Assembly (NCBI GenBank): GCA_964636945.1
Contig: CAZWVH010000002.1
Span: forward strand, 10,299-74,298
Direction of reading: 5' to 3'
DNA: 64,000 bases
Origin: CAZADA01 sp964636945
GTDB taxonomy: Bacteria > Pseudomonadota > Alphaproteobacteria > Caulobacterales > Maricaulaceae
Shown here: one piece after another, positions 54,550 through 63,673 of the stretch
Layout of the letters: every line of letters begins with the position of its first letter
How positions within the stretch are numbered: position 1 is the first letter of the stretch
The notes under the pieces: model-generated
Database searches by the model: none
What the model was told of the DNA's origin: nothing
Seen by the model: only the letters and a program-made list of their open reading frames with translations
Made by a program: the position numbers and the translations under genes

Positions 54550-55804
54550 GTTACTGCTCATCCCCATTATTCTCGGGCTTTTGGTGCTTTCTGGGTTCTT
54601 TTCCGGATCGGAGACGGCCCTGACCGCCGCATCGCGCGCGCGCCTGCACGCGCTCGGCAAGGACGGCGATGTCGGCGCCCAACGTGTATCACGTCTGCGC
54701 GATGACCCAGAACATCTCATCGGCGCAATTTTGCTGGGCAATAATGTGGTCAATATTTTTGCTTCATTGCTGGCCGGTCGCGCGGTGGAGCAAATGATCC
54801 CCGGCCCACTGGGGCTGGCGGCCGCCACGTTCATCATGACGTTTATGGTGCTGGTGTTTGCAGAGGTGCTCCCCAAAACTTACGCCATCACAAACGCTGA
54901 TCGGATGGCGGTGGCTGTATCGGGCCCGATCACAATTGTGGTCAAGCTCTTCAGCCCGTTTGTGGTGGCGGTGCAGGCCATAGTCAGCGGCACGCTGCGC
55001 ATGGTCGGCGTCAAGCCGGGCGACAGCCCGCTGAGCTTTCATGAGGAAATTCGCGGCGCCATCGATTTTCATACCGACGAAGAAGCTGGGCATGCGCCAG
55101 ACAAGTTGATGCTTGGCGGCATTCTCGACTTACGCGACCTCACGGTGGGCGATGTGATGGTGCACCGCAAATCCATCGAGACCATCGACGCTGATCAACC
55201 CGCCTCCGATGTGATCAAACAGGCGCTTGATAGTCGTCACACGCGGATACCGCTTTGGCGACAGGATCCGGAAAACATCGTCGGTGTGTTGCACGCCAAG
55301 GATTTATCGCGCGCCATTGGCGCTTGCCATGGCGACATGTCTCAAGTGAACATCGATGAAGTGGCGCGTGAGACTTGGTTTGTGCCTGAAACCACGAGCC
55401 TGTTTGAGCAACTGAACGCCTTTCGCGCTAAGCGCGAGCACTTTGCGATGGTTGTGGATGAATATGGCGCGCTCATGGGCCTGGTGACTCTCGAAGATAT
55501 TCTTGAGGAGATTGTCGGTGAGATCGAAGACGAGCACGACGAACCGCTTGAAGGGCTGGAAAAAGAAAAGGACGGCGCTTTGATCGTGGCGGGGTCGGTG
55601 CCCATCCGCGACCTCAATCGGGAGCTGAATTGGAACTTGCCGGACGACGAGGCCGTCACCATCGCGGGATTGGTGATTCATGAGGCTCAGACCATTCCCG
55701 ATGTGGGCCAAAAATTTGCATTCTTCAACAGACGGTTTGAAGTCCTTGAGCGTGAACGCAACCAAATCACCAAGCTGCGCGTGCGCGTCATTCCGGAGGT
55801 CTGA
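54542..55804 (+). CDS. CNNM/CBS-domain membrane protein (HlyC/CorC family)
   Basis: A 420-residue protein with an N-terminal CNNM (DUF21) membrane domain of three to four helices (SGFFSGSETALTAASRARL, LLGNNVVNIFASLLAGR), then two CBS domains (RDLTVGDVMVHRKSIETID; FAMVVDEYGALMGLVTLEDI) and a CorC_HlyC domain at the C-terminus. Members act in Mg2+/Co2+ transport or resistance; the ion here is not proven. ATG 54527 is also in frame. The start overlaps the aroB stop by eight bases. Confidence 0.9.
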   Translation: MAELLLIPIILGLLVLSGFFSGSETALTAASRARLHALGKDGDVGAQRVSRLRDDPEHLIGAILLGNNVVNIFASLLAGRAVEQMIPGPLGLAAATFIMTFMVLVFAEVLPKTYAITNADRMAVAVSGPITIVVKLFSPFVVAVQAIVSGTLRMVGVKPGDSPLSFHEEIRGAIDFHTDEEAGHAPDKLMLGGILDLRDLTVGDVMVHRKSIETIDADQPASDVIKQALDSRHTRIPLWRQDPENIVGVLHAKDLSRAIGACHGDMSQVNIDEVARETWFVPETTSLFEQLNAFRAKREHFAMVVDEYGALMGLVTLEDILEEIVGEIEDEHDEPLEGLEKEKDGALIVAGSVPIRDLNRELNWNLPDDEAVTIAGLVIHEAQTIPDVGQKFAFFNRRFEVLERERNQITKLRVRVIPEV

Positions 55805-55807
55805 GTT

Positions 55808-56941
55808 GTGAGCGACACGACGTTTGACGCCGACCTTTTGATCATCGGGGCCGGGTTTGCTGGGCTGGCCGCCGCGCGCGCCGCCGCGCTGCGCGGACTT
55901 CGCGTTGTGGTGGCCGACGCCAAACCGCAGGTGGGCGCGCGTCTCCACACAACCGGCATTTTGGTCAAAGAAGCCCAAGACGTCTTGGACGCGCCAGCCC
56001 ACCTCACCCGGCGGATTGAAAAAGTGCGCCTCTACGGCCCGTCGCGCAAACCTGTCGATATCACCGCTAAAGACGGGTATTTTCTCACCACGGACACAGC
56101 CGGCGTGCTGCGTTGGATGGCGGATGAGGCCGAGCGCGCCGGCGTATACATTCGCACACGCGCCCGCTTTCTTGGTGGCGAGGTCAACGCCGGGGGCGTG
56201 CGCGCCAACCTGGCCGGAGACTCTCTTCACGCGCGTTGGGTTTTCGGCGCTGACGGCGCGCGATCCACTGTGGCAAAAAGTTTCGGCTTGGGGCGCAACA
56301 CCCGTCTCCTTTTGGGCCTGGAACGCGAATATGCCGCTTGGGGCGACCTTGATCCGGAGTATCTCCATTGCACGCTCGATAGCCGTATGGCGCCGGGGTA
56401 TCTGGGCTGGGCCTGTGTGGGCCCGCAGGTCTGCCAAGTGGGTTTGGCCGTAAGCCATGGCCGCAAACCGCAACTCACGCCGTTTGCCAATGAGATCACG
56501 TCCCGATTTGGCCTTGATCCCAACGACGTGGTCGAGCGGCGCTCCGGCCCCATCCCGTGCGGCGGCGTGGTCAAGAATTGGGCGATGAATCGCGTGACCC
56601 TAATTGGGGATGCGGCAGGCTGGGTCTCACCGCTAACAGCCGGCGGCATCCGCTTGGCGCTAGAGCTTGGCCGTCGCGCAGGTCAGGCCGCCGCTGATCA
56701 TATGTTGGGATCAGCGCCCGCCCCGCACGTGGCGCTGCAACCGCATTTACCAAAGTTTGGGGTCAAAACGGCCATGCGATGGATGGCTGACCAAGCCCCA
56801 GCGAACACCGCGCTAAACCTGGCGTTAGACACGCCATTGTTTCGCATGGCGGCGCGGCGGATATATTTCCACCACGGCGAACGCCGCGGCCCATCGTCTG
56901 TGAACCGCCAAGACGACGAGTGGGTCGAACAAACGCGGTGA
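55808..56941 (+). CDS. FAD-dependent oxidoreductase of the geranylgeranyl-reductase type
   Basis: A 377-residue flavoprotein. The N-terminal dinucleotide loop is LLIIGAGFAGLAAARAA, the middle has VFGADGARSTVAKSFGL, and the FAD-binding GDAAGWVSPLTAGGIRLAL matches the geranylgeranyl reductase/ChlP and related family. The substrate is unknown. It starts at GTG 55808, four bases after the CNNM gene, and ends 32 bases before the lipoprotein gene. Confidence 0.82.
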   Translation: MSDTTFDADLLIIGAGFAGLAAARAAALRGLRVVVADAKPQVGARLHTTGILVKEAQDVLDAPAHLTRRIEKVRLYGPSRKPVDITAKDGYFLTTDTAGVLRWMADEAERAGVYIRTRARFLGGEVNAGGVRANLAGDSLHARWVFGADGARSTVAKSFGLGRNTRLLLGLEREYAAWGDLDPEYLHCTLDSRMAPGYLGWACVGPQVCQVGLAVSHGRKPQLTPFANEITSRFGLDPNDVVERRSGPIPCGGVVKNWAMNRVTLIGDAAGWVSPLTAGGIRLALELGRRAGQAAADHMLGSAPAPHVALQPHLPKFGVKTAMRWMADQAPANTALNLALDTPLFRMAARRIYFHHGERRGPSSVNRQDDEWVEQTR

Positions 56942-56973
56942 AACGGCGCGTGGGTTCGGTTTGGGAGGCAGCA

Positions 56974-57582
56974 ATGAATACATGGGTTGTCGGTCTGAGC
57001 ATCGTGATCGTGTCGGCGTGCACATCCGCACCGTTGACGCCCGCCACTTCTGATGGACCACGCCGTGGCGACGCGGCCCACACGATCCAAGAAGGCGCGT
57101 CTGATGTGATTATCCCGGCTTTGGCCGTCTTTGCGCCTTATCTCGGCAAAACCTATCGCGGGGTGAGCACCGCGCCTGAATTCGAATCCGAGGATGACCT
57201 GGTCTTCTGGAGCGCCGCGCTGGGCGGCAAGGCGGTGCGCGCCACCCATGCGTTGGCCGACGGCTCTTATGGCGGCGAGTCGCTGTTTTATGCGGATCAA
57301 AACGGAGTGATCCGCGGCGTTTATGTGGGCAATGTGGGCTTTCACACGACTGCTGAAGTGACCCCAACTGACGACGGCGGCTGGGCGAGCATCGGCGCGT
57401 TCTCGCCAAACATGCCGTTTCGCACCGCCCGGCAAACTGTCACACCAGTGCGTGACGGCTTTGTGGTCACAAGCGCCTTGGTCACAGAATCTGGAGAAGT
57501 CCAGCCGGGGCCCAGTTTTCGGTTCGTGGAGGACCGCGACGCGTACGTCACCTTTCAATCACTTGGCGCAACCAGCAATTAG
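56974..57582 (+). CDS. Unrecognised lipoprotein
   Basis: A 202-residue protein with a signal peptide whose lipobox is VSAC (residues about 11-14 from MNTWVVGLS). The mature part begins with a Thr/Pro/Ser-rich linker and contains no motif I recognise. GGGAGG lies just before ATG 56974; the frame is open further upstream inside the oxidoreductase gene. It converges with bolA with a four-base overlap. Confidence 0.7.
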   Translation: MNTWVVGLSIVIVSACTSAPLTPATSDGPRRGDAAHTIQEGASDVIIPALAVFAPYLGKTYRGVSTAPEFESEDDLVFWSAALGGKAVRATHALADGSYGGESLFYADQNGVIRGVYVGNVGFHTTAEVTPTDDGGWASIGAFSPNMPFRTARQTVTPVRDGFVVTSALVTESGEVQPGPSFRFVEDRDAYVTFQSLGATSN

Positions 57583-57866
57583 CCACCCTCGCCTGGAGCG
57601 CGCGCAGTGATGCTCAGCGCGTGTAGCCCACTCGAAAACTCCCCTTTCAGGGCGGCGTTGATGGCCCGATGACGTTGCAGTTTGCTCATGGCGCTAAACG
57701 CCTCGCTCACAATTGTGATCGAAAAGTGTGTTTCACCTTCCGGACGGGCGCCCATATGCCCCTGATGTCGTCCGCTATCGTCGCGCACATCAAGAACCGT
57801 CGGGGAAAATTCCTCGTATAACTGATCTCTAATGCGTTCTAAGCGTGAGGGGTAAGGCGTTGTCAT
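57579..57866 (-). CDS. bolA: BolA family protein
   Basis: A 95-residue protein of the BolA/IbaG fold, which works with monothiol glutaredoxins in iron-sulfur metabolism. Family motifs are IRDQLYEEFSP, GETHFSITIVSEAF and KLQRHRAINAAL with the conserved His. The frame is open to 57902, but MTTPYPSRLERI at 57866 is the natural start. Divergent pairing with a J-domain gene is typical for alphaproteobacteria. Confidence 0.93.
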   Translation of the reverse strand: MTTPYPSRLERIRDQLYEEFSPTVLDVRDDSGRHQGHMGARPEGETHFSITIVSEAFSAMSKLQRHRAINAALKGEFSSGLHALSITARAPGEGG

Positions 57867-57940
57867 AATTCGCCACTTGAATCGTCGCCGAGGCCTTGTC
57901 AAGGCTTGTTCGGCGGGCCAACGCCGATCAATGTGAAGCC

Positions 57941-58564
57941 ATGTCGTACGGATTTGAATATAAACCGCGGTTCGTGGATATCCGCATCAAGCCCCCAAAG
58001 GGCGAGGATGTTCCGCATGCCGACGACAAGCGCCAATGCGACTGGGCCTCGTGTCCATCTGAGGGCGTATGCCGCGCCCCCAAGGGACCGGACAAGCTGC
58101 AGGACTTTTATTTTTTCTGCCCATCGCACGCCGCCGAATACAACAAGAATTGGAACTTTTTCGCCGAGATGAGCGAAACAGAAGTCGCCGCCTTTCAAAA
58201 GGCGGATACGCTCGGTCATCGCCCAACTTGGAAAATGGGCTCAGGGGCGCGACTGCGAGATGCCGCGACACGGACTAAAAGCAGCTGGGCGCGCGGTTTC
58301 GCAGATCCGTTCGGCTTATTTGGCCAAGGCGGAGAACGCGCCAAACCTGACGCGCGCGAGCGCAAATTGGGCCGCTTGGAGAAACGCGCATTGGACACAC
58401 TCGGTTTGCCGCGCGACGCGGACGAAAAGACGGTCAGGGCGCGCTACACTGAACTGGTAAAACAGTACCACCCCGACATGAATGGCGGCGACCGCACCAG
58501 CGAACAACGTCTGCAAGGCGTCATTGAAGCCTACCAAATGCTGAAAAAGGCAGGTATGGCCTAG
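57941..58564 (+). CDS. J-domain protein
   Basis: A 207-residue protein with a cysteine-containing N-terminal part (QCDWASCPSEGVCRAPKG, then FFCPSHAAEYN), possibly metal-binding, and a C-terminal J domain (LGLPRDADEKTVRARYTEL, then HPD in KQYHPDMNGG). This layout, with the J domain last, is common next to bolA and cobS in alphaproteobacteria. It probably supplies a client to DnaK; the client is unknown. GTG or ATG codons further upstream are less likely than ATG 57941. Confidence 0.88.
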   Translation: MSYGFEYKPRFVDIRIKPPKGEDVPHADDKRQCDWASCPSEGVCRAPKGPDKLQDFYFFCPSHAAEYNKNWNFFAEMSETEVAAFQKADTLGHRPTWKMGSGARLRDAATRTKSSWARGFADPFGLFGQGGERAKPDARERKLGRLEKRALDTLGLPRDADEKTVRARYTELVKQYHPDMNGGDRTSEQRLQGVIEAYQMLKKAGMA

Positions 58565-58651
58565 GGCAAGATGGAGTCCGCGGCGGCTGGTGGTTTCACC
58601 CTATCCGCGTTTCAGTTAGGCTCGCAGTGTTTGTGGCTAGGGGATGGTGTC

Positions 58652-59953
58652 ATGGTTGGGGTGTTCCGCATTTTTTCCCGTGCGTCTCGCAGGGCAAAGG
58701 TTGGCCGACCAGCGGGAGGCACAGCAAAGAAGATTGCAGGCGGCGCCGCGTCAGAAGTGCTCGGCAACACGTTGGCTAATGAGGAACGACCAGAGGCGAC
58801 TCTGGAAGTCGGCCGATCCGCGGACATCGTCAATGCCGATGGCGCTCTCGCCACTCAAGCTCACCCTTCGGAACTTGATCATGTGGCCGACAACCGTCGG
58901 ACCTTGATGTTCCGTCACATGCCTCAACCGCGCCTGCGCGAACAGGTGGCGTCCGAACTCCAAATGTCGGAAGCGCAAAGCTACGCTGACCAATTTCGTA
59001 AGTTTTATTCCACTCCGCTTGAAATGTTTCCGCGAGACGATTGGTTCTACGAAGATCACGAGAAAGATTTCGTGCGTCGTGCTCTCGGAGTGTCGACACG
59101 CAAGACCGAACTCGACGACAGCGAGACGTCAATTGATCATACATTCTATCACAAACTCGAAGAGTACCGTCGGATCACCAATGACAATACACGGAAATTT
59201 CTTCTTATCTTGTGTCCCGAAATTCTTTTGATGATTTTATTGGCTGGCGCCATTTGGTCAATTACGCCTTATGCCGATCTCAGTATAGTCCCAATTCCAA
59301 GTACGTGGTTAGTGTTAGGGGGCATGACCTTAGTTGGGTTCGCATTACAATTATTCTTTTACTATGTCTCTTTCGACAACCAGCAAACGCGCAACACACT
59401 TGGCGTGAACACGTACATCACCAACAAGTTCGCGCGTGTCACGCATAATTTCCAAGAGGCCAAGCGTCACGCGCTTAACATCGAGCGGTCTATGCGCATG
59501 AGGGACAGCGACAAACTCAAAGAAGAGGCGGGCATGTGGACGCTGGCCTATAATTGGTTGGGCATGCGTTTGATCTTCTGTGGCATGCTGATCCGCAACA
59601 CAACGTTCCAGATCTCGCGGAACACTTCGTTTTATAAGTTTGGCGGGCAGATTGTGTGCATTGCATTGACGGTCGGCACAATTCTCTTGGCCGTTCAATT
59701 CTTCCCCATATCGGCAAGCGAAGTCAGCATGCTGGCGATCGAGTTGTCGGCAACGGCATTGGTCTACATCATCGCCACGTACTATATGTTTGCCGGTGAT
59801 CCGTTTTCGCTGTTCCGAAATAGCCTTAACGCCGATCAGTGGGCGACCTACAACACGATTGGCGTACCCGGATCGATTGCGCAGCATGTGGGTGAGGATA
59901 AACTTCAGATCATCACCTTCCGCGACCGCAATCGGATGGAATCAGGCGACTAG
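58652..59953 (+). CDS. Unrecognised membrane protein between the J-domain gene and cobS
   Basis: A 433-residue protein: a basic N-terminus (VGVFRIFSRASRRAKVG), about 150 soluble charged residues, two membrane segments near residues 180-230 (LLILCPEILLMILLAGAIW; LVLGGMTLVGFALQLFFYY), a basic cytoplasmic or periplasmic loop, then two further segments near residues 330-390. It resembles no family I know. GGGGA at 58640-58644 lies seven bases before ATG 58652. The stretch around 59160-59340 is visibly richer in A and T than the flanking genes. Confidence 0.72.
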   Translation: MVGVFRIFSRASRRAKVGRPAGGTAKKIAGGAASEVLGNTLANEERPEATLEVGRSADIVNADGALATQAHPSELDHVADNRRTLMFRHMPQPRLREQVASELQMSEAQSYADQFRKFYSTPLEMFPRDDWFYEDHEKDFVRRALGVSTRKTELDDSETSIDHTFYHKLEEYRRITNDNTRKFLLILCPEILLMILLAGAIWSITPYADLSIVPIPSTWLVLGGMTLVGFALQLFFYYVSFDNQQTRNTLGVNTYITNKFARVTHNFQEAKRHALNIERSMRMRDSDKLKEEAGMWTLAYNWLGMRLIFCGMLIRNTTFQISRNTSFYKFGGQIVCIALTVGTILLAVQFFPISASEVSMLAIELSATALVYIIATYYMFAGDPFSLFRNSLNADQWATYNTIGVPGSIAQHVGEDKLQIITFRDRNRMESGD

Positions 59954-60048
59954 CCCGATCGCAGGCCCAAAACGCTCAGGACGGCGCGGCTTGCGCTGCA
60001 CCAGTGCTTTGGGCCAGGGTCGCAAATGGCAATGACCTGGAGGGATAC

Positions 60049-61044
60049 TTGACCAGTCAAGCTAGTGAAACCGAGTTTGCGCTCGATGCGCCAGATGTGA
60101 CCGTGTCGGCAAAACAGACGTTTGGCATCGACAGCGACATCCAAGCGCCCGCGTTTTCCAAGCCCAATGCCTACACCCCGCCGGTCGACGAGAGTTATCG
60201 ATTTAACCCTGAAACGACGAAAGCGATTTTGGCCGGTTTCACGCACAATCGCCGCGTGATGATTCAGGGCTATCACGGCACTGGCAAATCCAGTCACATC
60301 GAACAGGTCGCCGCGCGACTCAACTGGCCATTGGTGCGTGTGAACTTGGACAGCCATGTGAGCCGAATCGACCTGGTGGGTAAGGACGCCATTGTTTTAA
60401 AGGACGGAAAGCAGGTCACTGAGTTCAAGGAAGGCTTGCTGCCCTGGGCGCTGCAACGCCCTGTGGCTGTCGTCTTTGATGAGTACGACGCCGGCCGCCC
60501 CGATGTCATGTTTGTGATCCAAAGAGTGCTAGAGGCCGACGGTCGACTGACGCTGCTTGATCAAAATTCGGTGCTGACGCCCCATCCCTATTTCCGCCTG
60601 TTCGCCACCACAAACACAGTGGGCCTCGGCGACGCCACGGGTCTTTACCACGGGACTCAACAGATTAACCAAGGTCAAATGGACCGATGGTCGGTTGTCG
60701 CCACGCTGAACTATCTGGCCCACGAAGAAGAAGAGGCCATCGTCCTGGCCAAGGCGCCGCATTACGACACCGATGAAGGTCGTTCGATCATTTCGTCCAT
60801 GGTGCGTGTGGCGGATATGACCCGCAACGCCTTCGTCAATGGGGATATCTCAACGGTAATGAGTCCGCGCACCGTGATTATGTGGGCGGAGAACGCGGAA
60901 ATTTTCGGCGATTTGGGCGATGCGTTTCGCCTGACATTTCTCAACAAGTGCGACGAACTTGAGCGGCCCGTGATCGCCGAGTTTTATCAGCGCGCCTTTG
61001 GCAAGGATTTGCCGGAGGCCGCACCGCAAATCAAAGTCGCCTGA
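60049..61044 (+). CDS. cobS: Cobaltochelatase subunit CobS
   Basis: AAA+ subunit that with CobT energises cobalt insertion by CobN in the aerobic cobalamin pathway. The 331-residue protein shows the CobS N-terminal FGIDSDIQAPAFSKP, Walker A GYHGTGKSSHIEQV, Walker B VVFDEYDAG and the sensor ATTNTVGLGD. It starts at TTG 60049, where GGAGG sits five bases upstream; no ATG is in frame nearby. It is followed by cobT after 48 bases; cobN is not in the window. Confidence 0.94.
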   Translation: MTSQASETEFALDAPDVTVSAKQTFGIDSDIQAPAFSKPNAYTPPVDESYRFNPETTKAILAGFTHNRRVMIQGYHGTGKSSHIEQVAARLNWPLVRVNLDSHVSRIDLVGKDAIVLKDGKQVTEFKEGLLPWALQRPVAVVFDEYDAGRPDVMFVIQRVLEADGRLTLLDQNSVLTPHPYFRLFATTNTVGLGDATGLYHGTQQINQGQMDRWSVVATLNYLAHEEEEAIVLAKAPHYDTDEGRSIISSMVRVADMTRNAFVNGDISTVMSPRTVIMWAENAEIFGDLGDAFRLTFLNKCDELERPVIAEFYQRAFGKDLPEAAPQIKVA

Positions 61045-61092
61045 TCGATTTATCCTTGCGCCGGCGTGGCGCAGCGGCCGGTTCGGCTTTAA

Positions 61093-62688
61093 ATGACTGG
61101 TATGGCTGATTCACCCGAAGACACATTTAAGACTGCCGTAGCCGCCACCGTTCGCGCATTGGCGGGAAAAGGGCCGGTCGATGTGCGATTCGGCGGGGAA
61201 AGCGCCATGCTGCGGTCCGACGGCGTCGTGCTCCAAGCTCCGCCGCGACGTTTGGTCGGTGATCAATTGGCCCAAGCGCGCGGCCAGGCTGACGCGCTCG
61301 CCCTCAGGCTTGCTCACCACGATGTTCGCGCGCACAGCGCTCATCGTCCCGAAGCCCGCCGCGCGCGCGAGGTTTACGATGCCGCCGAACAAGCGCGCGT
61401 GGAGAGTTTGGGCGCAAATGCTTTGTCGGGTGTGGCGGACAACTTGGACGCAGCATTGCACGATCGCTGCGATCGACGCGGCTATACGCGCTTGCAGGAC
61501 CGCCAGGACGCACCGCTGGACGATGCCGTGGCGTTTTTGCTGCGCGAACGTTTGACCGGGCGGCCATTGCCTGAAGCTGCACAAGGCATTGCCGATTTGT
61601 GGCGCGAGGTGGTGGAGCAAAAAGCCGGCAAAAGCATGGATCGACTGGCCGATCTCACTCATAATCAGGCCGCTTTCGCTGACGCCATGCGCGCTGTGCT
61701 GACCGATCTGGAGCTGGTGGACGACGGTGTCGCAGATGACGCTGATGAGCAACAAACCGACGAGCAAGACGAGGACGATGCTCCCGACAGCAACAGCGAG
61801 GAGCCGCCCGAACAAAACGATGAAACTGACAGCTCCCGCGACCAACAAACCGACTCAGGCGAAGACGAACGCAGCGCGGACCTTGCCCTAGAAGACGCCT
61901 TTGCCGAAGACGACGCCTCGGATTTGGAGGATAGCGGCGAGCTTGACAGCGCCACCATGGAAGCCGCCGGCCCGCTGCCTCGCCCTCGCCGGAACATGCC
62001 CGAAACAGCCACAAGCTACAAAGTCTTCACCAGCGACTATGACGAAGTGATCGACGCAGGTGATCTGTGTGAGCCTGAAGAATTAGACCGCTTGCGCGCT
62101 TATCTGGATCAACAATTGCGGCCGCTGGAAAAGGTGGTGGCGCGTTTGGCGAACAAACTTCAGCGCAAACTTCTGGCCAAACAGGCCCGCGGCTGGGTGT
62201 TCGATCTCGAAGAGGGCGTCCTGGACACAGCGCGTCTGTCGCGCATCGTGGTGGATCCCACAAGCCCATTGTCGTTCAAGGAAGAGACCGAAGCGCCGTT
62301 CCGCGACACGGTGGTAACCCTGCTTTTGGACAATTCAGGCTCCATGCGCGGCCGACCGATTCTGGTGGCGGCCGTGTGCGCGGATATCCTGGCGCGCACA
62401 TTGGAACGCTGCGGGGTCAAGGTCGAAATCCTCGGTTTCACAACCCGCGCTTGGAAAGGCGGGCGCGCCCGCGAAGCCTGGCTGAAAAACGGCCGTCCCG
62501 CCGAGCCGGGCCGCCTGAACGATTTGCGCCATATCTTCTACAACAACGCCGACACTCCCTATCGGCGCGCGCGCAACTCGCTCAATCCGCGGTCGCTTTT
62601 GCGTTTGGGGTCAGTCACGATCAAATCGCCGCACCATCGCGCGGCTGTGCGAGGGCGGCGCGCGCACGTCAAGTGGCGATGTATCTGA
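61093..62688 (+). pseudogene. cobT: Cobaltochelatase subunit CobT, 3'-truncated
   Basis: Residues 1 to about 495 look like normal CobT: an N-terminal region (FKTAVAATVRALAGKG), a long acidic linker, and a von Willebrand A domain with MIDAS residues in LLLDNSGSMRGRP. After DLRHIFYNNADTPYRRARNSL the expected last 100 or so residues (with the SDGAP part of the domain) are missing and replaced by 35 basic residues read out of frame from a neighbouring gene. The 531-residue product is about 100 residues short and should not fold its integrin-like domain fully. Either a real deletion or an assembly join near 62566-62590 explains this. Confidence 0.75.
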
Positions 62689-62879
62689 CCCATGTGGCCT
62701 TCGGTTTAACGATGGCCCGGACGGCGGCGGCGTTTGGTCGCGATCGGTCCACAGCCGCGCACGCGTGCCGGCTCATCGAGGATGAACGGGACGACGCTAC
62801 GTTTGACGCCCGGCTGGATGCGTTGGAGACGCTTTTACGGGACGCCGAGGCGCTGGAAAGTTTGGGGAGCGCGGCGTGA
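62571..62879 (+). pseudogene. DnaA-C-like helix-turn-helix protein, 5'-truncated
   Basis: In a different frame from cobT, residues from AQLAQSAVAFAFGV to the stop at 62879 match the small HTH protein that usually precedes the DUF6456 gene in alphaproteobacteria. Its core (ARQVAMYLTHVAFGLTMARTAAAFGRDRSTAAHA) resembles the DNA-binding domain of DnaA. The first 15 to 20 codons and the normal start are lost into cobT. ATG 62679 could start a shortened product lacking part of the first helix. It overlaps the next gene by GTGA at 62876-62879. Confidence 0.65.
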
Positions 62880-63571
62880 GCGCAGCGGAACCAGGGGCGC
62901 GGGCGCGTGCGGCGTTAAGGCGGCCGGGCGCGGTCCTGGTCGCCGAGGGGCGTCTGTGGCGGGTCTATCCCGAGGGTGATCAAAGGCGGCGCTCGACGGC
63001 GACGCTTGAGGCGGACGTCGCCGCGGCCTGGGTTCGCGCAGGCGTTCTCGAACCCGCCGGCGGCTCGCGGCGTTGGCGGTTAAGCGGGCAGGCGGACGCG
63101 AGACGGCCTGCGCCGGTCGCCGGGCGGAACAGCGCCAGCTTGGAGGATCCGCTGGCGCGACTTTCGCGTCTGACCGCCAATGGGGCGCGCTGGGTTTCAG
63201 CCGATGAAATCGCAAGCGCCGAGCGGTTGCGGGCCGCCGCGCGCCGATCGGAGGCCTCCGCACCCTTGGTGGCGGATTGGCGGGGAGCCCCGAAGTCCCA
63301 GGCGCCGCGACAGCCCGGATTGGCCGGGGCGGAACGCGCCGTTATGGCGCGCGGGCAGGCTCGCGCCGCGCTTCAGGCGGTGGGGCCGGAATTGGCCCCG
63401 ATCTTAGAGGCGGCATGTGTTCGCGAACACGGATTAGAGGCGATCGAAGCGGCGTGGGGCTGGCCTCGGCGGTCGGCGAAAGTGGTCCTCAAGCTCGCAT
63501 TGGCGCGTCTGGAGACGTTTTACCGCCACGCCGCCGCGCCGGAGCGGGATTGGGAGCCGATTGACGGCTGA
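62876..63571 (+). CDS. DUF6456 domain-containing protein
   Basis: A 231-residue protein in a very GC-rich stretch. The C-terminal half has the DUF6456 pattern (NSASLEDPLARLSRL, then ADEIASAERLRAAARRSEA, then ARAALQAVGPELAPILEAA and WGWPRRSAKVVLKLALARLETFY). It is a putative DNA-associated protein, usually paired with the preceding HTH gene; its role is not known. GTG 62876 overlaps the HTH stop, so the two are coupled. Confidence 0.85.
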   Translation: MSAAEPGARARAALRRPGAVLVAEGRLWRVYPEGDQRRRSTATLEADVAAAWVRAGVLEPAGGSRRWRLSGQADARRPAPVAGRNSASLEDPLARLSRLTANGARWVSADEIASAERLRAAARRSEASAPLVADWRGAPKSQAPRQPGLAGAERAVMARGQARAALQAVGPELAPILEAACVREHGLEAIEAAWGWPRRSAKVVLKLALARLETFYRHAAAPERDWEPIDG

Positions 63572-63575
63572 GCTG

Positions 63576-63673
63576 AGCCGCTTTTGTTTAATCCGAGCCA
63601 AGAAGCGGCTTTAAGCCTTGAGTTTATCGCGTTTTCCAACTGCAAAACCGCAAACGCTGTTGCTGAAAACGCG
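63576..63673. terminator. Terminator region between DUF6456 and sufE
   Basis: Two inverted repeats fill the convergent spacer. AGCCGCTT (63576-63583) pairs with AAGCGGCT (63603-63610), followed by TTTAA. CGCGTTTTC (63628-63636) pairs exactly with GAAAACGCG (63665-63673), which abuts the sufE stop. Both loops are long (19 and 28 bases), so they are weak by themselves; together they could serve as terminators for the two genes. Confidence 0.45.

Noticed and set aside
55304..56473. 389-residue open frame on the minus strand
   Set aside because: It lies opposite the CNNM and oxidoreductase genes, both with clear motifs; the sequence is His-rich with no family and has no ribosome-binding site. 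It is a product of codon bias.
61111..61848. 245-residue open frame on the minus strand inside cobT
   Set aside because: It lies opposite the acidic linker of CobT, where the biased codons give long antisense frames rich in Val and Leu. No domain is seen.
62376..62570. Upstream extension of the HTH gene inside cobT
   Set aside because: The frame is open from ATG 62376, but that part reads as Arg/Pro-rich antiframe of CobT codons. HTH homology begins only at about 62571.
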